Origin: a virus
IMG/VR virus record: IMGVR_UViG_3300030294_000130
Coordinates: 1-30,057 of that record
Strand: one strand, 5' to 3'
DNA: 30,057 bases
Positions within the stretch are counted from its first letter, which is position 1; each line of letters begins with the position of its first letter. Made by a program: the position numbers and the translations under genes. Shown here piece by piece: positions 1-7,325 of the stretch. The notes beneath the pieces were generated by a model. That model was not told the DNA's origin. It did not search any database and worked only from the letters and a program-made list of their open reading frames with translations.

Positions 1-645
1 TTGATATCTTAACGCGACTTTTTCTTGTTCTGACATCGAGCTTGTGGTCTTTCCAAAGCCATTTGCCAAGGCATATGCATCTAATGCATTTTGTGTCATT
101 ACAACACCAATATCTTTTAACGTTTCTGTCTCGCCAGAAAATACCGATTTTAATTTTGTATATGCTTCGTCTGCGGTAATATTATAAAATGATGATACAT
201 CGCCTGCGGCTCCCGCAAGCCCTGTGCTCATGTCATAGGCTTGTTGCGTTGTAAACCCAAATTGCTTTGCCATTGTGCCATACATACCGACATATTTTTT
301 AGCAGCTGTTTCGGATAATCCGAAATTATTTATAGCATTCTTGGCAAAGCTATCTACACTGGAATTCATACTACCAAACGTGACATCCACAATATTTTGA
401 ACCTCGGTAAGATTAGATCCCAGTTCCATGCATGATTTACCGAAAGTAACTATTGCGGTTATAGCAAACGCAGCCGCTGCTACTTTCGCAACCTTTTTAA
501 ATACCTCTGACATTTTACTTGTCTGTCTCGTTACTGAATCAGTTGCTTGCCTTGTTTGTGATTGTACCGCTTTTAATTGATCTGTAAATTGCTTTGTCTG
601 TGCTTCAATTATAACTTGAAGCTTTTCAAGGGTTACTCCTTCCAT
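1..645 (-). CDS. Tail tape measure protein, N-terminal part (cut by window edge)
   Basis: The reading frame is open from the ATG at 643-645 to base 1, giving the first 215 residues. A GGAGG lies just upstream of the start. The N-terminus (MEGVTLEKLQVIIEAQTKQF) is followed by a Q/T/S/K-rich helical stretch, then a short alanine-rich hydrophobic segment (KKVAKVAAAAFAITAIV). The downstream part, with GLSETAAKKYVGMYGTMAKQ and FSGETETLKDIGVVMTQNAL, is typical of the TP901-type tape measure N-terminal domain. Such proteins set tail length and act in DNA passage. Its place directly after the tail chaperone genes agrees with this. It overlaps the end of the upstream frame by 20 bases. The C-terminal part lies outside the window. 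Confidence 0.9.
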   Translation of the reverse strand, partial: MEGVTLEKLQVIIEAQTKQFTDQLKAVQSQTRQATDSVTRQTSKMSEVFKKVAKVAAAAFAITAIVTFGKSCMELGSNLTEVQNIVDVTFGSMNSSVDSFAKNAINNFGLSETAAKKYVGMYGTMAKQFGFTTQQAYDMSTGLAGAAGDVSSFYNITADEAYTKLKSVFSGETETLKDIGVVMTQNALDAYALANGFGKTTSSMSEQEKVALRYQ

Positions 646-1108
646 CTTCCTTCCTCCTTCCCTTTAGACTCAAATTGTGTTTATAGGCATATTCTTCCAT
701 GCGAGCCTTATTAAGAACTAAACGATTTTCGATTTCAACCGCTTCATCTACTTCTTTTTTAAACAGTTCTGGAAACAGTTCGTGAAGAGGTGTAATTACA
801 GCTTCATTGCTAAATTGTGCTCCAATAAATTCCCCTACTTGCCTTGCCAACACCGTATTTAAAACAATTGTTTCTTTTAACTCTAATTCACGTTCATCTG
901 ATTTGTTTTTTTGAATACGACGAAAACTTTCAATCAAATCCAATACTTCGCCTAATGAACAGTCCCAAAACAAAGAAGGGGTATACCCAGCATCTATAAA
1001 AACTGGATATACCTCATCTATTAATTCTGATACTAATTTAGGTTCTTCTATAGAGTCTGCTTCGCTTCCTCTAACGTCTTGTCCATACTCTCCGCTAGAG
1101 TCTCCGAG
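626..1108 (-). CDS. Tail assembly chaperone, GT frameshift extension
   Basis: This frame has no convincing start or ribosome site of its own. It is open without a stop from a slippery heptamer at 1114-1108 down to its stop at 626, giving 160 codons. It is therefore read as the T extension of a G/GT tail chaperone made by -1 frameshifting from the upstream gene; the fusion would be 269 residues. The extension contains SLFWDCSLGEVLDLIESFRR, a short aromatic and acidic segment typical of T domains, then a charged helical region. In lambda-like and SPP1-like siphophages, GT recruits the tape measure and tail tube protein during tail assembly. The next gene is the tape measure. A start only at the TTG near 973 cannot be excluded but has little support. 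Confidence 0.8.
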   Translation of the reverse strand, partial: LGDSSGEYGQDVRGSEADSIEEPKLVSELIDEVYPVFIDAGYTPSLFWDCSLGEVLDLIESFRRIQKNKSDERELELKETIVLNTVLARQVGEFIGAQFSNEAVITPLHELFPELFKKEVDEAVEIENRLVLNKARMEEYAYKHNLSLKGRRKEDGRSNP

Positions 1109-1434
1109 AAAAAACCACTCACCGTAAATATTTTCATATACACGTTCATGTAGAAATCTAGTTGTGAGCCACCTTCATCGATATACTTATCAAATATATC
1201 ATCTACCTCTTTAGGTTTTAAGCCACTATGAAATTCTTTCATGGCTACATGCGTCAAATCAAGCATAGTTGCCAGTGGTGGCATTCCCGCACCCGTTGGA
1301 CTACCCATTAAATTCAATAGATTTTGTTTATACTTTACTTCCAAGTCTTTGATACTTGATGTTTTAAGCTTTAATTTGTGTTCTTCATCACCTACGGTCC
1401 ATACTGCATAAGGTACTTTAATTTTCTCTGACAT
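1048..1434 (-). CDS. Tail assembly chaperone G protein
   Basis: This 128-residue soluble protein lies between the tail tube gene and the tape measure, the standard place of the tail assembly chaperone. It starts MSEKIKVPYAVWTVGDEEHK and contains a central low-complexity loop (GSPTGAGMPP). It ends in a helical stretch that overlaps the -1 frame used by the GT extension. The slippery run at 1114-1108 falls at codons 108-109, late in the gene, as expected if most ribosomes terminate as G and a minority make GT. It starts 17 bases after the tail tube stop, with a GGAGG upstream. No enzymatic motifs are seen. Confidence 0.8.
   Translation of the reverse strand: MSEKIKVPYAVWTVGDEEHKLKLKTSSIKDLEVKYKQNLLNLMGSPTGAGMPPLATMLDLTHVAMKEFHSGLKPKEVDDIFDKYIDEGGSQLDFYMNVYMKIFTVSGFFSETLAESMDKTLEEAKQTL
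1108..1114 (-). other. Programmed -1 frameshift slippery heptamer (T TTT TTC)
   Basis: On the minus strand the sequence is GG T TTT TTC TC, with the T of GGT, then TTT and TTC, in the zero frame of the 1048-1434 gene. This is the canonical X XXY YYZ form. After a -1 slip the frame stays open for 160 codons through the whole downstream tail chaperone extension, while the zero frame stops at 1048-1050. The mechanism is well established for siphophage G/GT pairs; efficiency cannot be judged here. Confidence 0.8.
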
Positions 1435-1451
1435 TATTTATTTCCTCCTCT

Positions 1452-1865
1452 TTACGCTACTGGATCAGTAGGTATAATTTCACTTTGTAAAGCCATTTTA
1501 AGTGTAAACTCCATCACACCATTTACCGCTCCGCTCGATAGCTTTACAGATACTTGTGCGTCCCACTCAAAAACAGTACCATCTGGATATGTTTCTTGAA
1601 AGCTCAATACTGTTTTTTCAGTTTCCGCATTTCTCATAACTCTGTATGGTGAAGTTGCACTTTTGTTCTCATATTTAAATTTAAATTCTAAGTCTCCCGG
1701 ATCTCCAATACCAAATTCGTATTGTTTTACCGAATCAGATAAACCTGTATTCTCAACTTTTTCTGGTTCATTTCCCATTTCTGGTACTTCTTTTAATCCA
1801 GCTAAAATAGTGTAGGTCGAACCACTTAATGGCCCATAGCCTAATGTAATTCCATTTGCTAACAT
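1452..1865 (-). CDS. Major tail (tube) protein
   Basis: This 137-residue protein is rich in beta-strand-like segments, for example LEFKFKYENKS and VFEWDAQVSVKLSSGAVNGVMEFTLKMAL. It starts MLANGITLGYGPLSGSTYTI, a style common to small phage tail tube proteins of Bacillota siphophages. It sits between the tail terminator-like gene and the tail chaperone, the expected position of the major tail protein, and would polymerise into the hexameric tail tube. The call rests on position, size and composition rather than a single diagnostic motif. AAAGAAGG precedes the ATG. Confidence 0.75.
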   Translation of the reverse strand: MLANGITLGYGPLSGSTYTILAGLKEVPEMGNEPEKVENTGLSDSVKQYEFGIGDPGDLEFKFKYENKSATSPYRVMRNAETEKTVLSFQETYPDGTVFEWDAQVSVKLSSGAVNGVMEFTLKMALQSEIIPTDPVA

Positions 1866-1882
1866 TCTTTCTACCTTCTTTC

Positions 1883-2242
1883 TTAATTATTGTGATATAC
1901 GAATTTTGTTTCAACATCAATAATGCCTTCATATCTCATAAGTTTGTGTTTAAGTCCACTCGGATCAGTTACATCTTGGCAAGCAATTCTCTTTAATCCA
2001 AGACTTGAAATATTTGCATCAACTAATAATGTTGCCTCTGACGTACTTCTATTGTTCCATATATCAATTTTATAACGCACATAAGCCTTATCTTCTTTAC
2101 CGTCGGTAAACTCAAATACACTGTTATCCTCTTCCACATATTGTATTGCCGGAAGAACTGCCCAGTCCGACGGATAACTGTCGCTAACATTGGTTGATAT
2201 ACCTTTGATAGCTTCATATACTTCATTTTTTACATTGATCAT
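1883..2242 (-). CDS. Tail terminator-like / minor tail protein
   Basis: This 119-residue protein starts MINVKNEVYEAIKGI and contains YPSDWAVLPAIQYVEEDN and YVRYKIDIWNNRSTSEATLLVDANI. This pattern is seen in tail completion or tail terminator proteins of the SPP1 gp17/DUF3168 kind, which cap the tail and join it to the head connector. It overlaps the upstream gp10-like gene by 4 bases (ATGA), implying translational coupling, and is followed by the tail tube gene. The family assignment comes from position and overall pattern, so it is tentative. Confidence 0.65.
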   Translation of the reverse strand: MINVKNEVYEAIKGISTNVSDSYPSDWAVLPAIQYVEEDNSVFEFTDGKEDKAYVRYKIDIWNNRSTSEATLLVDANISSLGLKRIACQDVTDPSGLKHKLMRYEGIIDVETKFVYHNN

Positions 2243-2670
2243 TTTCCTACCACTCTCTTAATCTCTTCCCTGAGTTGATTAGCAATATATGCTTTTAATT
2301 GTGCCTCATTATCTTTTAGCGCTGGGTATAAATAAGGTTGTGCTGGTATACCGACCCAATCCTGATTGTACGCTAGCGATACCTTGCTATTCTCATAGGT
2401 GCCTTCTCCTCGTTGGCCAGTCCCAAATTCTACGTATGCTCCATGATCACTATTTGTATATATCGTACTTCTAATAGAACCACCTACTATTTTTGTTTCA
2501 TGCTGAATGCTCTGCACCAAATCTCCCATATCAACCGGGCAATTAAGTTTTGCATCATCTTCAACAAATTTTCCACAGTATTCTATGGACTTTAAAAGTA
2601 CACCTTCTGCTGTTCCGCCTAAAGAATTCAATTTAGAAACTAAACTCATAATTCCAATTATTTTACTCAT
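2239..2670 (-). CDS. HK97 gp10-like tail component
   Basis: The 143-residue product has the hallmark order of HK97-gp10-like minor structural proteins. A helical N-terminus is followed by CPVDMGDLVQSIQHE (the conserved P-V-D-x-G-x-L motif, residues about 45-59). Next comes HGAYVEFGTG (about 87-96), then PAQPYLYPAL (about 120-129) and a charged C-terminal helix. These proteins lie in the head-tail joining region and act in tail completion. Its start overlaps the upstream stop as ATGA, so it is probably coupled to the 2667-3038 gene. Confidence 0.82.
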   Translation of the reverse strand: MSKIIGIMSLVSKLNSLGGTAEGVLLKSIEYCGKFVEDDAKLNCPVDMGDLVQSIQHETKIVGGSIRSTIYTNSDHGAYVEFGTGQRGEGTYENSKVSLAYNQDWVGIPAQPYLYPALKDNEAQLKAYIANQLREEIKRVVGK

Positions 2671-3038
2671 ATTTTTTCTAGCTCCAATACTAAATGGCCA
2701 TATGGCTTAATTGATATTATTTTATAATCGGGTTCACCACTAGAAGATACATATATACAAACGCCTCCACCTTCGCAGAACTCTACCTTTCTATCCTGTG
2801 AAATATAATAAAGGACTTTGTCTCTAACTTCTGTGATATATGAATCATCATAGAGCATATTGAGAATGTAATTTAATCGTTCCCCATATATTTCAGCTTG
2901 TAGCTTTCCACCTGCAGGGAATATATTGGCCTTAACCTCAACTGGTGTTACTGAATAGCCTGGATACTTGCCACCTTCCCCGTCAGTTATTATGGTTTTG
3001 GTTTTAAGATAGTAAGTCTTTTTATTTTTCAACCGCAT
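2667..3038 (-). CDS. Head-tail joining protein (stopper-like)
   Basis: This 123-residue protein begins MRLKNKKTYYLKTKT and has a beta-rich composition with a long glycine turn (FPAGGKLQAEIYGERLNYIL). It ends YKIISIKPYGHLVLELEKI. Small beta-barrel proteins of this size between the gp6/gp15-like connector and the gp10-like protein usually are head-tail stoppers (SPP1 gp16-like), closing the connector after packaging. It overlaps the upstream connector gene by 17 bases and the downstream gene by 4. No strong single motif is visible, so the role is inferred from gene order. Confidence 0.65.
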   Translation of the reverse strand: MRLKNKKTYYLKTKTIITDGEGGKYPGYSVTPVEVKANIFPAGGKLQAEIYGERLNYILNMLYDDSYITEVRDKVLYYISQDRKVEFCEGGGVCIYVSSSGEPDYKIISIKPYGHLVLELEKI

Positions 3039-3336
3039 TTGCTATACCCACCACCTTTAATCGCCTGTATGCGTTCAATCTTGATTTAATACTTTCGGAT
3101 ATCTCAGTTGAATAGGAAACAGATACGCCTCCTTCACTCCTGGATGATTCACCCTCAGAACCTTTGCGATTGTAATATATAATGGCAAGTTCCCTTTGCA
3201 GGCCTTCCATTTTCGTCAATAGGACGTCTCTATTACAATAATCAAGGATTTCATCCTGCGCATCCTCTAGGAGTTGGCTGATTAGCATATCGTCCACACC
3301 AGGGATTCTTGCTTTTAATTTTTCTATTTGAGCCAT
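3022..3336 (-). CDS. Head-tail connector protein (phage_connect/QLRG type)
   Basis: This 104-residue, mostly helical protein contains RIPGVDDMLISQLLEDAQDEILDYCNRD, the pattern of the gp6/gp15-like adaptor family: a helix with acidic residues followed by a tyrosine/arginine turn. A second part reads LQRELAIIYYNRKGSEGESSRSEGGVSVSY and ends SIKSRLNAYRRLKVV. Such adaptors form a ring under the portal. It follows the capsid genes after an intrinsic terminator and leads the connector and tail block, so its expression needs read-through or another promoter. Confidence 0.8.
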   Translation of the reverse strand: MAQIEKLKARIPGVDDMLISQLLEDAQDEILDYCNRDVLLTKMEGLQRELAIIYYNRKGSEGESSRSEGGVSVSYSTEISESIKSRLNAYRRLKVVGIANAVEK

Positions 3337-3351
3337 GCCATACCTCTTTCT

Positions 3352-3384
3352 AAATAAAAGAGAGTACCTTATTCGGCACTCTCT
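3352..3384 (-). terminator. Intrinsic terminator after the capsid block
   Basis: On the minus strand AGAGAGTGCC (3384-3375) pairs with GGTACTCTCT (3368-3359) around a 6-base loop. This gives 10 bp with one G·T pair, followed by TTTATTT. The stop codon of the 69-residue gene lies in the loop. It would reduce transcription from the capsid genes into the connector and tail genes. Confidence 0.8.
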
Positions 3385-3578
3385 AATAATTTAAGTAAAT
3401 CTTCTTTCTTGATTCCTGTATCAAATTGAATATATTTTGAAGTGGCTAAAGCTCTTAATTCGTCAATTTTCAAAGTCTTTAACTCTACTTTAACCTCTTC
3501 CCATCCATCTGTAATATACTTGTCTTTTGCAGTATCATCAACTACTCTTTCAATATTATTCTTTTTTACTCTTGCCAT
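3369..3578 (-). CDS. Small head-region protein, Rho-N/SAP-like
   Basis: This 69-residue protein starts with AGGAGG 7 bases before its ATG. It has a basic N-terminus (MARVKKNN) and a C-terminal segment LKIDELRALATSKYIQFDTGIKKEDLLKLLESAE (about 36-69). That segment resembles the short helix-extended-loop-helix (Rho N/SAP-like) repeat often seen in small phage proteins next to the major capsid gene. The function is unknown; nucleic-acid or capsid contact is possible. Its last codons are part of a terminator hairpin. It begins 10 bases after the capsid stop, in the same unit. Confidence 0.7.
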   Translation of the reverse strand: MARVKKNNIERVVDDTAKDKYITDGWEEVKVELKTLKIDELRALATSKYIQFDTGIKKEDLLKLLESAE

Positions 3579-3588
3579 TTGGCACCTC

Positions 3589-4503
3589 CTATTTTGTGTT
3601 TAACCAGATAGATGATTCCTGGTTTTTCTTAACCCATAGTTCGTGATATCTGCGATAATCCATAGACCAACCACTAAAACTTTGATTAACTGTTGGATCA
3701 AAAATTCTCAAATCATCCTGCTTAGATACTGCAATAGGCGTAGTAGTAGGAAGAATTACAAAATTAATATCACTTGCGGTTGAACCTTTTACATATCCGC
3801 CAACTTCCTGTCCAGCTGTTTTACCATCATATAACTGAATTGCAGTATACATTCTATTGTCTGGTACCGGAATCATTGGAACGCCATCAATTGTATTAAC
3901 TTTTGTATTAAAGCCACCTGCCGAAAAATCTTGTGCCGTTAATTTACCAGCCATAGCAAGTTCAAGTTCCATCTGGGCATCATAGGAAATTAGGATTACA
4001 AGGCTTCCATTATATCCTTGTTTCCTGATATTTTTAATACCTGTCTTGATTTTAACCACAACAGTTGCATTCGCAGGTGTATAACCCGTTTCAACCATAG
4101 TTCCCTTTGTGGATGCTATTGTTGCAACTCTCGAAATACGATAAGCATCTATTTCAGGTATTACATGTTCTCTCTGAAATTCTCCCATAATAGTTGAAGC
4201 AGTCAAAACAAAATTCGTTTCATCTACATCATTCTTATCAATGTTGAATTTTCTACCTCTGTCCTGCGTCATAGTATAAGTATTGTATTTGAAGTCAACG
4301 GCTCCATTTACAAATCCCGCATTACCGGTTCTTTGATAATCAGCTAATCCATCCATTGCTACGGTTGGTATTTTAACCTCATTACCGCCATTATATTTTA
4401 CTTGCCCTGCGTTTGCATCCATCCAGCCAGTGCATGCTTCTTGAATAGCTGCTTTATCTAATTCACTCTGAATTATTGTTGCAAATTGTACTGTATTTGC
4501 CAT
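3589..4503 (-). CDS. Major capsid protein
   Basis: This 304-residue protein starts MANTVQFATIIQSELDKAAI and contains NEVKIPTVAMDGLADYQR, GRKFNIDKNDVDETNF and MGEFQREHVIPEIDAYRIS. It ends with beta-rich segments and DYRRYHELWVKKN. This is the pattern of HK97-fold major capsid proteins of Bacillota siphophages, in which the E-loop region (YTMTQDRGRKFNIDKND) is followed by a long spine helix around VIPEIDAYRISRVATIAS. It follows the DUF4355 scaffold-like gene by 18 bases, the standard arrangement. No prohead protease is seen between portal and capsid, so maturation probably does not use one encoded here. Confidence 0.88.
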   Translation of the reverse strand: MANTVQFATIIQSELDKAAIQEACTGWMDANAGQVKYNGGNEVKIPTVAMDGLADYQRTGNAGFVNGAVDFKYNTYTMTQDRGRKFNIDKNDVDETNFVLTASTIMGEFQREHVIPEIDAYRISRVATIASTKGTMVETGYTPANATVVVKIKTGIKNIRKQGYNGSLVILISYDAQMELELAMAGKLTAQDFSAGGFNTKVNTIDGVPMIPVPDNRMYTAIQLYDGKTAGQEVGGYVKGSTASDINFVILPTTTPIAVSKQDDLRIFDPTVNQSFSGWSMDYRRYHELWVKKNQESSIWLNTK

Positions 4504-4521
4504 TCTATTTTACCTTCTTTC

Positions 4522-5148
4522 TTAAATTTGACCTCTGATTGCCTTTGCAATCTGGTCTTGTAAATTAGTTCCTGTTCCTTGCGCCCCACCTGGAGTTCCA
4601 TTTCCTCTTAATTTTTCGTTTACCGCTTTCTCAACAGCTGACTGGAAGGCCTTTGAAACTGATTCAATACTTTTATTGCATGTATCAGCGCTTTCATAGT
4701 TGAGAATTTCCACGAGGTCCTTAGGGAGTCCTTTTTCTGCTAATGTTTCATAAGCCTGTGCTTTGAGCTCTCTGGTTGTAATATTCTTTTCTCTACCAGT
4801 GAGTTCATCAATCTTTTTTTGTGCTTCATATGCTGCTTTTTGATCTGCATTCATCTTTGCCAGCTTTTCAGCTTCTGTCTTAGCTGTTTCAATCTGTAGC
4901 TGTGTTTCTGATGCCCACTTGCCCTTTGCAGTTTCTAAAGCTTTTGCAACCTTCTTATCAAATTCTGATTGATATTTGCTATCCTTGAGGATATCATCGA
5001 AGGTTTGTGTACCGCCTCCCGAACTACCACTTGCTCCTTCGACCTTTCCTGCTCCATCACCATTGCTATTATCAGCCCCAGCACCTTCACCTTCTTCAGC
5101 AAAAAATTGTAGTTTGTAAGGTAATAATCTTGATCTAAAATTTTTCAT
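4522..5148 (-). CDS. Scaffold-like protein, DUF4355 family
   Basis: This 208-residue protein has a short basic start (MKNFRSRLLPYKLQFFAEE), then a Gly/Asn/Ala/Ser-rich acidic linker (about 20-46). A long charged coiled-coil region follows (DDILKDSKYQSEFDKKVAKAL to about 130). The end is glycine-rich with LQDQIAKAIRGQI. The LQFFAEE start and coiled-coil core are typical of DUF4355 proteins, which act as capsid scaffolds and always lie directly before the major capsid gene, as here. The AAGAAGGAG ribosome site is strong. It is the first gene after two terminators. Confidence 0.85.
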   Translation of the reverse strand: MKNFRSRLLPYKLQFFAEEGEGAGADNSNGDGAGKVEGASGSSGGGTQTFDDILKDSKYQSEFDKKVAKALETAKGKWASETQLQIETAKTEAEKLAKMNADQKAAYEAQKKIDELTGREKNITTRELKAQAYETLAEKGLPKDLVEILNYESADTCNKSIESVSKAFQSAVEKAVNEKLRGNGTPGGAQGTGTNLQDQIAKAIRGQI

Positions 5149-5236
5149 AACTTTTATTCTCCTTCTTAGCCCCTAGCATTGCGTCTGCCCCACTAGATTC
5201 ATTGATTTGGTTTAGTTTAATGTCTTTTCGGACATA

Positions 5237-5259
5237 TAAAAAGCCGCATTCCTGCGACT
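5237..5259 (-). terminator. Second of two consecutive intrinsic terminators
   Basis: On the minus strand AGTCGCA (5259-5253) pairs with TGCGGCT (5248-5242) over a GGAA loop, with one T·G pair, followed by TTTTTA. It lies about 20 bases beyond the terminator at the end of the putative immunity gene, so the two act in series. Confidence 0.8.
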
Positions 5260-5271
5260 TGATTTTGAGTA

Positions 5272-5305
5272 TAAAAATACCACCTACCTGTTTAGATAAG
5301 TGGTA
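5272..5305 (-). terminator. First of two consecutive intrinsic terminators, at the end of the putative immunity gene
   Basis: On the minus strand TACCAC (5305-5300) pairs with GTGGTA (5283-5278), possibly extended by G·T pairs, and is followed by TTTTTATA. The left arm and loop contain the last codons and stop of the 5292-5561 gene, so terminator and gene end are fused. Confidence 0.75.
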
Positions 5306-5561
5306 CTTTACATTTTTCCATTATTTTTGTGGCTTCTTCTTCTGAAATTTCATTAACCCTTGAAAGCATATCCGTATTACCAATCGCATAAGGAGAATCT
5401 TTTGGCTCACTTTCATCATAGCCAATAAGTCTGTCGGCTAAAAGATGTTTACCATCCGGAATCCATCCTTCATTTTTGTCATACAAGTAATAAGTATAAT
5501 CATCCATTTTTCCAACTATATTTAAATCATTGATTAAAAAGTAATATACTATTCCATCCAT
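5292..5561 (-). CDS. Unrecognised 89-aa protein; candidate immunity protein for the MuF toxin
   Basis: The ATG follows the TAG stop of the MuF-RelA/SpoT gene with no base between, and GAAAGGGTGA within the toxin's last codons supplies a ribosome site, so the two are translationally coupled. The protein is small and acidic. Its first part is aromatic-rich and beta-like (YYFLINDLNIVGKMDDYTYYLYDKNEGWIPDGKHLLADRLIGYDE). A helical end follows (SRVNEISEEEATKIMEKCKVPLI). I recognise no family. It is not part of the usual siphophage head gene order, in which the MuF gene is followed directly by the scaffold. Two terminators follow. An immunity role is inferred from position, size and the partner's toxin-like domain; an unrelated head accessory protein is the alternative. 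Confidence 0.75.
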   Translation of the reverse strand: MDGIVYYFLINDLNIVGKMDDYTYYLYDKNEGWIPDGKHLLADRLIGYDESEPKDSPYAIGNTDMLSRVNEISEEEATKIMEKCKVPLI

Positions 5562-7307
5562 CTATTTCACCCTTTCAATATCCTTAGGTATTATTACACC
5601 CTTATAGCTATCAAACATTTTACGATTCAACTCTTTTGCTCTTTCAGATCCTTCAGGAAGAATCCTCCAATCTTCATACATATCATGAATTTTATCTTTT
5701 ATTTTGTAACTTTCTAAGGTGTGATACTGCAGTTCAAATTTCTGGCCATTCGGCGTACTTACAATTGTATTTATACCATTGTACGGATTAAACTTTTTAA
5801 CCCAATAGTTTTTAATCTCAATTGTATTGTAATCCAATTTACTATGAATATCAATAGATTTTAAGGTCTTGTCAACTAATTCTTCGGGTCCTGCAGTATA
5901 GGTATAACGGATAATATCTTTTATTTCATACTCATTATCGCTAGGCTTATATTTTCTTCGTATTTTATCCAAATACGTATCTTTACCTTTAATTCTATAC
6001 TTTAAACCAGCCATATCCATACCAGATATTTCTGCAACTTTTTTTACCTGCTCCGTAATAATAGGCTCATTCATAACAGCCTGATTATAATAACCCAGAC
6101 CTTTTACTTGGGTCTTTATAATTGCATATTCATTATCATCACCATATTTGATGTTTTGGAAATCATCTCTAGATGTTGGAAGATATTCTTTTCCCAGTAT
6201 GTCTTTGTAATTATCATATTGTTTCTGATCAGCGTTTAAGTTTCTAGCCTTCTTTTCTGCCAATACGGCTTTCGGATCACTTTCTACGAACCGCTTATGC
6301 CAGTCGTCATACTTCATATCCGCAGGTACTTTGTAATTCTTTCCTGTTGCAGGATCTCTTGCAAGTCGTGTCTTGTGTTCCAATCCCTCAATTATATCAA
6401 TCGTACAGCTACGGCAGAAGCAATGTAGCGGCGGAATGTTTTCACCAGGCGCGGCCTTATCAACTTCAATAATGTTACCATCATGTTCCTGGCATTCCTT
6501 TGATGTTCGGCTATCAAGTGTGGCCTTAAACATGATCCTCTTAGTTCCTCTTGCTTTGGAGCCTTCTAAGTCGGCCATATTCACAACATATGTTGTTTCT
6601 GTACGAATAAGTCTTTCTGATACAAATTTGCCTACATCGGCATATTCTGCTAGCTCCTTAGCCATTCTTATCGAATTCTTACCTGACATCATTCCACCAG
6701 TAATTATATTCTCTAGCTTAGATGCAAACACATCTGAATTATCCCAAATTCGACTGGAGTAATGTTTACCACTCCAATTATTCTTAAGGATCTCCTCAAT
6801 TTGTTTATCAGGAATCTTCGCAAAATCAAAAACATACCCAACTGCCTTCTGGCTGTCAAATATGTTCCTGTAGTATGTATCTTTAATTGTCTTAAAATAT
6901 TGGTTCGTATTCTTTCTCAACTCTATATCTGCTATCTGTTTACTATTAATGTAAGTACTTTCCTTAAGTGCTTCTAATCGTGTGATACGTGCCTTATACG
7001 CTTGTGCATTGAGCTTATTAATAAGCTTTCTCTTAACTTCTCCATCCTCGAGTAATTTTACTTTAGCACGAATATCATTAATCGTTTTCTGCGATACTCT
7101 TTCATTTAGAAGTTCCATTGCCTTGGCTTTGTCCATTCCCTCTGAGATAGAAAAATTAGTGAAGATGTTATTAATATCGTCTTTTATGCTTTTGATAGCA
7201 TTATCATAGGCTTTATTGATCTCCTGGATGGTTTGATCACTATCCTTGTGAGCTAAAGCCATTCTTTCATCGGCTCTAGCTACCCAATACGATTCTTTCT
7301 TTGCCAC
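5562..7307 (-). CDS. MuF/SPP1-gp7 minor head protein fused to a C-terminal RelA/SpoT-like synthetase domain
   Basis: The protein has 581 residues, much longer than an ordinary gp7-like head protein (about 300-350). Residues 1-190 are charged and helical. The MuF core spans about 190-305, with RLIRTETTYVVNMA (232-245), LDSRTSKECQEHDG (264-277) and PPLHCFCRSCTIDI (292-305). A standard gp7 tail follows to about 345 (YDDWHKRF). From about 395 to 550 there is a RelA/SpoT-type series: YRIKGKDTYLDKIRRK (R438, K440, K442), EIKDIIRYTY (D464, R467), YNGINTIV (Y509, G511), FELQYHT (E525, Q527, T530) and H541. These match the RxK substrate-binding segment, the metal-binding Asp, the purine-stacking Tyr-Gly and the catalytic ExQ-x-x-T of (p)ppGpp synthetases. 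MuF proteins enter the virion with DNA, so the domain may be delivered into the recipient cell. The start is GTG with GGTGGAG upstream. The exact product (ppGpp, ppApp or a tRNA-modifying activity) is unknown. Confidence 0.87.
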   Translation of the reverse strand: MAKKESYWVARADERMALAHKDSDQTIQEINKAYDNAIKSIKDDINNIFTNFSISEGMDKAKAMELLNERVSQKTINDIRAKVKLLEDGEVKRKLINKLNAQAYKARITRLEALKESTYINSKQIADIELRKNTNQYFKTIKDTYYRNIFDSQKAVGYVFDFAKIPDKQIEEILKNNWSGKHYSSRIWDNSDVFASKLENIITGGMMSGKNSIRMAKELAEYADVGKFVSERLIRTETTYVVNMADLEGSKARGTKRIMFKATLDSRTSKECQEHDGNIIEVDKAAPGENIPPLHCFCRSCTIDIIEGLEHKTRLARDPATGKNYKVPADMKYDDWHKRFVESDPKAVLAEKKARNLNADQKQYDNYKDILGKEYLPTSRDDFQNIKYGDDNEYAIIKTQVKGLGYYNQAVMNEPIITEQVKKVAEISGMDMAGLKYRIKGKDTYLDKIRRKYKPSDNEYEIKDIIRYTYTAGPEELVDKTLKSIDIHSKLDYNTIEIKNYWVKKFNPYNGINTIVSTPNGQKFELQYHTLESYKIKDKIHDMYEDWRILPEGSERAKELNRKMFDSYKGVIIPKDIERVK

Positions 7308-7325
7308 AACTCCACCACCTTAATT

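Noticed and set aside
5149-5330. A long minus-strand frame without a start through the two terminators into the scaffold leader (reads ...YVRKDIKLNQINESSGADAM...)
   Set aside because: No start codon with a ribosome site until the last few codons, and two terminator hairpins cross it. It is more likely a chance open frame, though a remnant of an older gene end cannot be excluded.
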